DNA of 64,000 bases from Streptomyces sp. NBC_00690 (lineage in GTDB: Bacteria; Actinomycetota; Actinomycetes; Streptomycetales; Streptomycetaceae), in the NCBI RefSeq assembly GCF_036226685.1, contig NZ_CP109009.1, forward strand, positions 3,038,001 through 3,102,000, written 5' to 3'. Position numbers and translations under genes: made by a program. A model generated the notes under the pieces. It did not search any database. It was not told the origin of the DNA and worked only from the letters and a program-made list of their open reading frames with translations. Numbering within the stretch: the stretch's first letter is position 1; each line of letters begins with the position of its first letter. Shown here piece after piece: positions 44,800-52,266 of this stretch.

Positions 44800-45948
44800 A
44801 TGCCAGCCATTCCGGTCACCGTTCTCGGACCGCACCAGTCAGGCAAGACCGTCTACCTCGCCAGCCTCTTCCACCGGCTGGCCCTCCAACGCAGCGACAC
44901 CGGATTCTTCATCCGACTCCCCCAGGACCAGAGCAAGAAGCTCAACGAGGTCTACGGCGAGATCATCAGCCCGGATCGCTGGCCCGACCCGACCCTGTTG
45001 AACGAGGTGTCGGAGTGGAACTTCACCTGCGCGATCCGCACCGCGGCCGACGAGGTGTTCACCCCGTTCACGATCAACTACATGGACTTCGCCGGTGAGC
45101 ACCTCACCCATGCGGCGCGCACCAGCGAGCAGGAGAGGAACGTCTGGAAGCGCATCGACGAGTCCGAGTTCCTGCTGATCCTGCTGGACGGGGCGAAGGT
45201 CAAGCGCTGCTTCGAAGGCGACTACGGGCTGATCCAGGAGCTACTGCCCGTCTTCAACCGGCTGGAGCACAGCCGTGCCGTCATGCACTTCGTGATCACC
45301 AAGTGGGACCTGGTGGAGGCCGCCGGGTACTCGGTCAGCCAGGTGTTGGAGCAGTTGTTGCGGCACCCGCACTTCCAGACGATCTACGAGAACCGGTTGG
45401 CGGCCAACGACACCAGGGGAGCCCTGCGGATCATCCCCGTCAGCGCGTTGGGGGCCGGGTTCGCCCTGCCCGACGGGGACGACATGGTGAAGCAGGGGGG
45501 CTTTCCCCGTCCCACCCATGTCGAAGTACCGCTGATGGCGGTGTTGATAGACCTGTTCGAGCAGAACGTACGACGGCTCGCCGCCGAGGACCGCGCCGGA
45601 CGCAAGGCCGCCGAGGTGGAGCAGCAGAACCGCAAGCTGTCGTGGGTACGTGCCCTCCAGGGCGGACTGCCCCGGGTGAAGGTCATGTTGGGCGCCGCCT
45701 CCGTGAACCAGCCCGCGATGCGCCTGCTCCAGCAGGAGTTCCTCGGTCCGTTCATGGACTTCGTGTCGCGCAAGGTCGACGACTATGGCCAGCAGGTCGA
45801 GCGCGATGTCTTCGCCCTGCGGGACCAGTTGCTCCAGGCCAAGTCCGAACAGGGCGCGCTCAGCGGGCTCGTTGCGCTGTTCGAGGCGAGGCTCGCACAG
45901 TTCGAGGCGTCCCATCCCGGTTCGCACCTCGGTTCGGGGGGCGTGTGA
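44800..45948 (+). CDS. P-loop GTPase of the CHAT-associated cluster
   Basis: A 382-residue protein from ATG 44800 (MPAIPVTVLGPHQSGKT), with GTGAGG 6 bases upstream; GTG 44788 is possible. G1 GPHQSGKT is at 10-17, G3 DFAGEHL near 92, G4 TKWD near 168 and G5-like PVSALG near 211. About 140 residues of helical, partly coiled-coil C-terminus follow (AAEVEQQNRKLSWVRALQ; FALRDQLLQAKSEQGAL). It looks like the TRAFAC-type 'DO-GTPase' group described in bacterial ternary conflict systems, by inference. Coupled by ATGA to the tail-anchored protein gene. Confidence 0.85.
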   Translation: MPAIPVTVLGPHQSGKTVYLASLFHRLALQRSDTGFFIRLPQDQSKKLNEVYGEIISPDRWPDPTLLNEVSEWNFTCAIRTAADEVFTPFTINYMDFAGEHLTHAARTSEQERNVWKRIDESEFLLILLDGAKVKRCFEGDYGLIQELLPVFNRLEHSRAVMHFVITKWDLVEAAGYSVSQVLEQLLRHPHFQTIYENRLAANDTRGALRIIPVSALGAGFALPDGDDMVKQGGFPRPTHVEVPLMAVLIDLFEQNVRRLAAEDRAGRKAAEVEQQNRKLSWVRALQGGLPRVKVMLGAASVNQPAMRLLQQEFLGPFMDFVSRKVDDYGQQVERDVFALRDQLLQAKSEQGALSGLVALFEARLAQFEASHPGSHLGSGGV

Positions 45949-46853
45949 TGGAGCAGGGATTGCCGGGCGAGCCCGGGGTGGCCTGGCCGTTCGCCATCAC
46001 CCGCTCGGTACGGACGGGGTTTCGGATCGTCGTCGCTCCCGACTTCCTCGTCGAGGCCGAGCAGCACGATCTGCTGTCGGACGCGGCGGGCGGGACCGTG
46101 TCGGAGGACGTGGTCTACCGACGCGAGTTCCGCGATCGGGGTTCGGTGCGGCTGTGGCTGTTGTACCGCGTCGTCTATCTGCGGGGCAGCGAGGTCGACC
46201 GGGACGACGACTTCGACCGCCACACCCGACGCACTCCCCTGATCGAGGGGGTGGTGTACCGGTCCGGCCCGGGCCCGGATGCCACGGACGCGTTCTTCGC
46301 GCTGCTGCACGAACTGTGCCTGCCGACGGTACGGGCCTTCTACCTGGCGGATTCGGCTGCGTTTCCGCTGCACCGGTCACTGCCGATCGCCGCTGCGGGT
46401 ACGGGACGCACCCTGAGGGTCGAGGCACAGACCCCCTATCTGTCGGAGAGGAACGTGCAGGCGGCCCTTCAGGGCCGCCACCCACGATCGGACGGCCCGT
46501 TCCTCCCCACCCAGGAGGAGGCATGCGTCGGATCGGGCACCGCTGAGGGAGTGGGTGGTGGTGCTCGCCCGGTTGGCGATCTCGCTGACCCGGTACGCGG
46601 GACGTCGAGCGGTCAGGCTGTGGTGGGCGACGCCCAGGGGGACGAGCCCGACCGGGCAGTTGGAGAGCAACAGACGGGGGCCGAACAGCAGGCAGCAGTC
46701 GTACGGCCGGACGGGGTCGAGCAGCAGGGGCAATCCGACTCGGGAGAGGGGCCGGAGCGATGGAGACGCGAGCGGCGCCGGCTGATCGTCGCCCTGGTCG
46801 CCGTGACGACGGCACTGGTGATCGTGCTGATCCTCGCCGGCTCCCGCTGGTGA
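45948..46853 (+). CDS. Tail-anchored membrane protein partner of the GTPase
   Basis: A 301-residue protein. Residues 1-175 look globular and beta-rich (FAITRSVRTGFRIVVAPDF; VRLWLLYRVVYLRGSEV). Residues 185-270 are a Gly/Glu/Gln-rich disordered linker. A single C-terminal helix, LIVALVAVTTALVIVLILA, preceded by RRERRR, suggests that the body stays in the cytosol while the end sits in the membrane. The start overlaps the GTPase stop by ATGA, so they are made together. No known family recognised; it might recruit the GTPase to the membrane or be the effector. Confidence 0.8.
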   Translation: MEQGLPGEPGVAWPFAITRSVRTGFRIVVAPDFLVEAEQHDLLSDAAGGTVSEDVVYRREFRDRGSVRLWLLYRVVYLRGSEVDRDDDFDRHTRRTPLIEGVVYRSGPGPDATDAFFALLHELCLPTVRAFYLADSAAFPLHRSLPIAAAGTGRTLRVEAQTPYLSERNVQAALQGRHPRSDGPFLPTQEEACVGSGTAEGVGGGARPVGDLADPVRGTSSGQAVVGDAQGDEPDRAVGEQQTGAEQQAAVVRPDGVEQQGQSDSGEGPERWRRERRRLIVALVAVTTALVIVLILAGSRW

Positions 46854-46926
46854 TTCCGTGGAGGACCGATCTTTCTGAGGTGGACCTCATTGCGGAGGTG
46901 CCGGTGACCGGCCTTACCCTGCGTCC

Positions 46927-47646
46927 GTGACGTCCTACTTCCAGCGCTACGCGAGCGGGCAACACGACTCGGTGTGGCGCGAGTTGCGTGCCCTCGGTCC
47001 GGTCCCTCCGGCTCTCCATGATGATGTGGCCGCCGTCTGCGCGGTCACCATGGAGCGGGTGGCCGGGCAGGTGACCCGGCTGGCGGCAATGCTGCCGGAG
47101 CTCGGCTTCGTCGGGGTGGACGTGCCGTTGCACCGGCCGCCGACGGACGCCGATCGCCGCACGGTGGCCGAGCTTGACGAGGAGATCGGCGGACTGCCCG
47201 CCGCGCTGACGGCGTGCCTCCAGGTGGTGGGCGGGGTGTCCTTCCTCGGCGACTGGGAGGCGATCAACCTCCACTACCAGCACGGCCCCGGGCACAGCAC
47301 GATGCCGCCCGGCCCCGAGTACCCGGATCCGTTGTGGCTGTGCGACGCGGCACTGTTGCGGTGCGAGTGGGAGGAGTTCCAGGAGGAGCCGGACGAGGAC
47401 GGCTTTCTGTTCGTCGTGGCGCCGGACGAACTCCACAAGGCCAACGTCAGCGGCGGTTCGCACGATGTGGCGCTGCCGGACCGGTGCGCGGACCCGGTCC
47501 TGCTCGGTGTGGCCGGACGCCCGGGCATCACCCTGGTCGAGTACCTCCGAGAGTCGATCGCCTGGGGCGGATTCCCCGGCTGGTCGTTCCATGGAGGAGC
47601 GGCGCCCGACGCCCTGGCTCCCCTGCGAACGCAACCGGACTTTTGA
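46927..47646 (+). CDS. Hypothetical cytosolic protein
   Basis: A 239-residue protein from GTG 46927 (MTSYFQRYASGQHDSVWRELRALG). No membrane segment. Segments include LPAALTACLQVVGGVSFLGDW and FLFVVAPDELHKANVSGG. The layout slightly resembles SUKH/SMI1-like proteins, which are often immunity proteins, but this is by eye only. A stand-alone gene after the GTPase pair. Confidence 0.78.
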   Translation: MTSYFQRYASGQHDSVWRELRALGPVPPALHDDVAAVCAVTMERVAGQVTRLAAMLPELGFVGVDVPLHRPPTDADRRTVAELDEEIGGLPAALTACLQVVGGVSFLGDWEAINLHYQHGPGHSTMPPGPEYPDPLWLCDAALLRCEWEEFQEEPDEDGFLFVVAPDELHKANVSGGSHDVALPDRCADPVLLGVAGRPGITLVEYLRESIAWGGFPGWSFHGGAAPDALAPLRTQPDF

Positions 47647-47785
47647 CCGGACCTTTCGACGAGTCCGGGCTTCCCATGAGTCGGGATCTTCCGCACATCC
47701 GGACTTTCCGCGGATTCGGACCCGGCCGGGACCCATCGGCCGGACGGAACCCAACTGGTACCCGCCGCACAGGTTAAAGATCAAG

Positions 47786-48769
47786 CTAGCGCGAACGCAT
47801 CGACTCCAGGGCGTCGATGGCCTCCTCCAGCGCCAGCGGGCGTACCGTGCCCGGCACCGGTGACCCCGCCCAACCGGGGCCGGCGACCAGCACCAACGGT
47901 TGTCGACGGGCGCCGCGCACACCCCAACTGATGCCGGCGACGTGCTGGGCGAGCGGCCGACTCGCCGTCGTCCGCGACTGAGCCCACAGCACCACGGCCG
48001 CCGGGCCCATCCGGCGTACCGCTCCGTCCAGCGCCTCCACGGGGAGCGCGGCACCGAACATCCGGACCGGGAAGCCCCGTTCCACCAGGGCAGCGGCCAG
48101 CGCCTCCAAGGGAAGGGTGTGCCCCTCACCGGGGACGCAGGCCAGCAGGACAGGCGGCCCCGGCAACTGTCCGGAAGGTGCGGTGTGGGTGCGCCGCAGC
48201 GCACTGGAAACGTGCCAGGAAAGCAGGTGCTCGACTTCGACGTACCGCTCGCCCGAGCTCTCCCACTTGCGTCCCACGGCCAGCAGTGTGGGCACGACGA
48301 CCTCGTTCCAGGCGGTGACCAGTCCATGGTCGGCGATGGCCGCGTCGAGGAGTGCGTCCACGGCGTCCGCGTCGAGCCTCAGTGCGGCACGCGCCAGCCC
48401 CCGGCATTCCTGGCGCACATCGCCGAGTTGCAGTCCCGTGCGCGCCGCGCGCCGCGGGCCCCGCCGCTGGGTGGGCAGCCCGGCCGGCATCGTCGGGGGC
48501 CTGTCACCGCTGGTGGCGGGTGCGGTCCTGGCCAGGCGCGCGGCCTCGGCCGGGGGAAGTCCCGTACTGGTCAGATCGCACATCCGGGCCAGTACGGCGA
48601 TGTCGCCCGCCGTCCAGCGCCGGTGTTTGCCGCCCACGTGCGCGGCCGGCCCGATCCCGTACCGGCGGTCCCACGAGCGCAGGGTGGTGGGGGCGACTCC
48701 GAAGCGCCGTGCCACCGCGCCGGTGGTGAGGCCGCCGCTCTGCTCGACGGGCTCCGCGTACGTTCCCAT
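47786..48769 (-). CDS. litR: MerR-type B12-binding regulator (LitR/CarH-like)
   Basis: Adenosylcobalamin-based light sensor that represses in the dark, by family. The protein has 327 residues. A MerR HTH occupies 12-75 (LTTGAVARRFGVAPTTLRSWDRR... split), a helical cap follows with Trp169 and Glu180-His181 (VEVEHLLSWHVSS), then a Rossmann-like B12 domain with Glu215-x-His217 in CVPGEGHTLP, the lower-axial His. The usual Gly after this motif is Pro220, and the Trp-to-EH spacing is one longer than in Thermus CarH. Divergent from an ECF sigma gene, as with litR/litS in S. coelicolor. Confidence 0.9.
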   Translation of the reverse strand: MGTYAEPVEQSGGLTTGAVARRFGVAPTTLRSWDRRYGIGPAAHVGGKHRRWTAGDIAVLARMCDLTSTGLPPAEAARLARTAPATSGDRPPTMPAGLPTQRRGPRRAARTGLQLGDVRQECRGLARAALRLDADAVDALLDAAIADHGLVTAWNEVVVPTLLAVGRKWESSGERYVEVEHLLSWHVSSALRRTHTAPSGQLPGPPVLLACVPGEGHTLPLEALAAALVERGFPVRMFGAALPVEALDGAVRRMGPAAVVLWAQSRTTASRPLAQHVAGISWGVRGARRQPLVLVAGPGWAGSPVPGTVRPLALEEAIDALESMRSR

Positions 48770-48780
48770 CGATGGATCAT

Positions 48781-48816
48781 ACGACGCACAAACGATGCAT
48801 GTTGAAGGCGTCGTTT
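48781..48816. promoter_or_regulatory. Inverted repeat, probable LitR operator
   Basis: ACGACGC (48781-48787) faces GCGTCGT (48808-48814), and AAACGA (48790-48795) faces TCGTTT (48811-48816). It sits 12 bases before the litR start, so it could block litR and the sigma gene together. Confidence 0.6.
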
Positions 48817-48946
48817 ACCGGACCCAACACTGGGACACCCGCCCCGGGACGCCCCCCGCCGTCCCGGGTCGGACCGCAGTGAACGGAGCCGGGCGACTGC
48901 GTCGGTTGCAGACACACCGGATTCGACCGGCAGAGGGAGCGACGGC

Positions 48947-49570
48947 ATGAGCACCACATCACTGGCCGGATCGACCGGCCGGACCGCGAAGATCGGACCG
49001 CTGCGCCCACCCGCCGAGGAGAGCCGCGAGTACGAACGCCTCACCAACGGCCTCCTGGCGGGCGACGAGCGGTGCTTCGCCACGATCTACCGCCGTTGGG
49101 GACCGTTGGTGCACGCCCTCGCTGCCCGTACGCTCGGGGATGCTCGCGAGGCGGAGGACGTGACCCAGCAGGTGTTCCTCGCCGCGTGGCGCGGTCGCAG
49201 CGGCTTTCGACCCGAGCGCGGCCCGCTGGGCGCCTGGTTGGTGGGTATCGCCCGCCGCAAGACGGTGGACGCGCTGGCCGCCCGCAGTCGCCGTGGTGAA
49301 CTCGCCACCGCCGCCGCCTACTCCCCCGCACGTCGCACGCTCCACGACGGTGGCGCCTCCCCGGAAGGCGCGCTGGACCGGGTGCTGATCGTCGATGAGT
49401 TGAGCAGGCTCCCCGGACCACAGCGGGAGGTCCTGTGCCTCGCCTTCTACGAGGACCTCACCCAGGCCCAGATCGCCGAGCGGACCGGCATCCCGTTGGG
49501 CACGGTCAAGAGCCATGCCCGCCGGGGCCTGCACCGGCTGCGCCGACGCATCGGCGATCCCGGGCCCTGA
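48947..49570 (+). CDS. ECF-type sigma factor (LitS-like)
   Basis: A 207-residue sigma-70 family protein. Region 2 lies near 45-110 (FATIYRRWGPLVHALAAR; EAEDVTQQVFLAAWRGR; VGIARRKTVDALAAR), and region 4 near 140-200 (LSRLPGPQREVLCLAFYED; TQAQIAERTGIPLGTVKSH). Divergent from the LitR-like gene with 177 bases between. Light-induced transcription of crt operons would follow if it is LitS. No adjacent anti-sigma factor gene is obvious. Confidence 0.88.
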   Translation: MSTTSLAGSTGRTAKIGPLRPPAEESREYERLTNGLLAGDERCFATIYRRWGPLVHALAARTLGDAREAEDVTQQVFLAAWRGRSGFRPERGPLGAWLVGIARRKTVDALAARSRRGELATAAAYSPARRTLHDGGASPEGALDRVLIVDELSRLPGPQREVLCLAFYEDLTQAQIAERTGIPLGTVKSHARRGLHRLRRRIGDPGP

Positions 49571-49693
49571 CCGGACCGGACCGGGGAAGATTGTGCGGGT
49601 AGCAGGCGTATCGGGCCCGTGCGGGGGAAGCGTCCGCCCAGGGCGGCCTGACCTTCGACGGCGGCCCGCGATGAACGGAAGGCGGTCGGTGCC

Positions 49694-50119
49694 GTGGCCG
49701 ATGAGGCTCAGCTGTTTCTCCTACCCGAGCGCCGGGCCCGGCTCGGTGCCGCGCTCGGGGCCGTGGGCGCATTGGAGTGCCTGGACGCCCCGGCCGTACG
49801 GGCCTGGTTGGACGCGCACGGGATGCCCCCGTCGTCGGAGCGGGTGCGGATCGTCCCGGCCGGTTCCGAGGTGTTGATCCCCGATGACGCCGACCGGCTC
49901 CCCGTGCCGTTGAGCGACGAGGAGGTCGAGCGGGTGCAACGGGAGTGCGCACCGCAGTCGATCACCGAGGTGGAGGATGAGTTGTTGGCGTTCCGGGACA
50001 CCGCGCAGGACTGGGAGGCCCTGGTCCTCAGGGCGCTGACGGCCGGTGTCCCCGCGGCCCGGATCGTCGAGTTGACGGGTCTGGCGCCGGACGACGTCAC
50101 CCGGCTGGCGGCTGCCTGA
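49694..50119 (+). CDS. Small hypothetical protein downstream of the sigma factor gene
   Basis: A 141-residue protein from GTG 49694. The N-terminal half is irregular (LFLLPERRARLGAALGAVG); the C-terminal part, ALVLRALTAGVPAARIVELTG and LAPDDVTRLAAA, looks like a small HTH. It may regulate the sigma factor or simply be a DNA-binding protein. Ribosome site weak. No family recognised. Confidence 0.68.
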   Translation: MADEAQLFLLPERRARLGAALGAVGALECLDAPAVRAWLDAHGMPPSSERVRIVPAGSEVLIPDDADRLPVPLSDEEVERVQRECAPQSITEVEDELLAFRDTAQDWEALVLRALTAGVPAARIVELTGLAPDDVTRLAAA

Positions 50120-50140
50120 TCGAGTCTGCCCGTGGCCGGT

Positions 50141-50590
50141 TCAGCGGTAGCGCGGCAGCTTGACGACGGTGACGAAGAAGTCGTCGATCTGGCGGATCGC
50201 CTGCATGAACTGGTCGAGGTCGACCGGCTTGGTGACATAGGCGTTGGCGTGCAGTCGGTAGCTGCGGAGGATGTCCTCCTCGGCTGCCGACGTGGTGAGC
50301 ACCACCACGGGGATGTGGCTGAGGTCCGGGTCCGACTTGATCTTCTCCAGCACCTGCCGGCCGTCGTACTTCGGCAGGTTGAGGTCGAGCAGGATCAGAT
50401 CGGGCCGCGGGGCGTCGGTGTACGCGTTGCGACGGTAGAGGAAGTCCAGGGCTTCCAGCCCGTCGCGCACCACGTGCAGCGTGTTGCCGATCTTGTTGTC
50501 CTCGAACGCCTCGCGCGTCATCAACTCATCACCGGCGTCGTCCTCGACCAGGAGGACCTCTACGGGCTGTGAGTGGGTTGCGGTGCTCAT
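50141..50590 (-). CDS. Single-domain response regulator (Rcp1-like)
   Basis: A 149-residue receiver with no output domain: VEVLLVEDDAGDELMTREAF (acidic pair), DLILLDLNLPKYDG (phosphoacceptor Asp), VVVLTTSAAEED and AYVTKPVDLDQF (Lys). The family resembles cyanobacterial Rcp1 partners of phytochrome kinases. The start overlaps the kinase stop by 4 bases, so it is co-translated as its partner. Confidence 0.93.
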   Translation of the reverse strand: MSTATHSQPVEVLLVEDDAGDELMTREAFEDNKIGNTLHVVRDGLEALDFLYRRNAYTDAPRPDLILLDLNLPKYDGRQVLEKIKSDPDLSHIPVVVLTTSAAEEDILRSYRLHANAYVTKPVDLDQFMQAIRQIDDFFVTVVKLPRYR

Positions 50591-52266
50591 GGGGCGCTTC
50601 CTTCAGGGGCAGGCTCGGTGACGGGGGACGGCAGCGCTGTTGCGTCCGCCGCTGGCTCCTCGGACGGTGCGTCCACGGGGAGCGTGAAGACGATGCGGGT
50701 GCCCTCGGTGTGGTCGGTGTCGACCCAGATCCGGCCGCCGCTGTGCTCGATGATCTTCTTGCACAGGGAGAGTCCGATCCCGGTGCCGCTGTAGCTGTCA
50801 CGGCTGTGGAGCCGCTGGAAGATGACGAACACCTTGTCGGCGAACTCGGCCGGGATGCCGATGCCGTTGTCGGTGACCGCGAACCGCCAGAAGCCTTCCT
50901 GCTCGTCGGGGGCCGCGGTGACCTCGATGTGCGGGACGCGGTCGGGGCTGCGGAACTTGACCGCGTTGCCGATCAGGTTCTGCCACAACATCGTGAACAG
51001 CGTCGGATCGCCCTGTACGGAGGGCAGTTCGGCCTTCTTGTCGATGCTCGCGCCGGAGTCCGCGATGGCGACGGACAGATCGCGCACGGCCCGGTCGAAG
51101 GAGTCGTCGAGCGGAACGGTCTCGTTGCTGTCGTGCAGCCGTCCCACCCGGGAGAAGGTCAGCAGGTCGTTGATGAGGATCTGCATCCGCTTGGCACCGT
51201 CGACGGCGAAGCCGATGTACTGCTTCCCGCGGTCGTCCAGTTCCTCGCCGTACCGCTTCTCCAGCAGTTGGCAGAAGGACGCGACCTTGCGCAGCGGCTC
51301 CTGGAGGTCGTGGGAGGCGACGTACGCGAACTGCTCCAGCTCCGCGTTGGAGCGTTCCAGCTCGACCCGCTGCTCCTCCAGGTCGGCGGCCTGCTGGTGG
51401 AGGGCGGCTTCGTTGCGCTGGGAGGCGTCGAGGTCGGCGACGACACGGACGCGCATCGCCTCCACGGACTCGGCCAGCGCCTGGAGGTCGGCGGGCCCGT
51501 GGAGCGGGATGTGGTGCTGGAACTCACCGTCGGCGACCCGCTGGGAGGCACGGCGTACGGCGGTCAGGGGACGCCCGACGGCGAAGTGGATCAGTACGGC
51601 GAGACCCACGGCGGCGGCCAGGAAGGTGGCGAGGATGAGGGCCAGTGAGAAGTCCTGGTGCTTGCGGGCCTCGGTGAGCTCGTCACGCCATTTCGCGCGC
51701 TCGTCGATCAGCCGGGTGTGCTGGACGTCGAGGCTGCTGCGCACTCGGTCGAAGGCCGTCTTGCCGGCGGCGGGCGCATCGACCGGGCCCTCCTTGCGGG
51801 CGGCGATGGCGGGCTCGGCGAACTCGGAGCGCCATCCCTCGGCGGCTTCCTCGACCGCCGCCAGATCGGCAGCCGGCCCCTTCTCCTCGCCCATCAGCTC
51901 ATCCAGCCGGTCCCGGCTGCGCTCTTCGGTGGCCACACCCCGGTAGTAGGGCTCCAGCAGTTCGGTGTCCCCGGTGAGGAGATAGCCCCGTACACCGGTC
52001 TCCTGGTCGAGGAGCGCGGCCTTGAGCTGGAACGCCTCGGCGCGAGCGGGCGCGATGTCGTCGACGAGATGGATGTTGGCCCGCTCGGTCCGGTCGAGGG
52101 CGTTGGTGCCCACGGATGCGGCGATCGCCGCCACCACGCCCATGAGGATCAGGGCGAGCAGGAACCACGCCTGGACGGTCAGCCCTCGAAACCCCCTGCG
52201 GGCCTTGCGGGGAGTGCCGGGGGCTATCGGACGGGTGGTGCCGGGGGTCACGAGTGGCCGTTCCAT
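50587..52266 (-). CDS. CHASE3-HAMP sensor histidine kinase
   Basis: A 559-residue membrane kinase. Membrane helix about 30-52, extracytoplasmic helical domain with the CHASE3 sequence KAALLDQETGVRGYLLTGD, second helix near 207-228, HAMP (RRASQRVADGEFQHHIPL), coiled coil, HisKA with FAYVASHDLQEPLRKVASF, and HATPase boxes NLIGNAVKFR, VTDNGIGIP and GTGIGLSLCKKI. The cytosolic part resembles phytochrome-type kinases but has no GAF/PHY domain. It overlaps its receiver gene and, by 19 bases, the upstream phosphatase gene. Confidence 0.94.
   Translation of the reverse strand: MERPLVTPGTTRPIAPGTPRKARRGFRGLTVQAWFLLALILMGVVAAIAASVGTNALDRTERANIHLVDDIAPARAEAFQLKAALLDQETGVRGYLLTGDTELLEPYYRGVATEERSRDRLDELMGEEKGPAADLAAVEEAAEGWRSEFAEPAIAARKEGPVDAPAAGKTAFDRVRSSLDVQHTRLIDERAKWRDELTEARKHQDFSLALILATFLAAAVGLAVLIHFAVGRPLTAVRRASQRVADGEFQHHIPLHGPADLQALAESVEAMRVRVVADLDASQRNEAALHQQAADLEEQRVELERSNAELEQFAYVASHDLQEPLRKVASFCQLLEKRYGEELDDRGKQYIGFAVDGAKRMQILINDLLTFSRVGRLHDSNETVPLDDSFDRAVRDLSVAIADSGASIDKKAELPSVQGDPTLFTMLWQNLIGNAVKFRSPDRVPHIEVTAAPDEQEGFWRFAVTDNGIGIPAEFADKVFVIFQRLHSRDSYSGTGIGLSLCKKIIEHSGGRIWVDTDHTEGTRIVFTLPVDAPSEEPAADATALPSPVTEPAPEGSAP

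Noticed and set aside
45997..48327. Minus-strand frame of 776 residues
   Set aside because: Spans the antisense of several real genes and part of litR in another frame; no domains.
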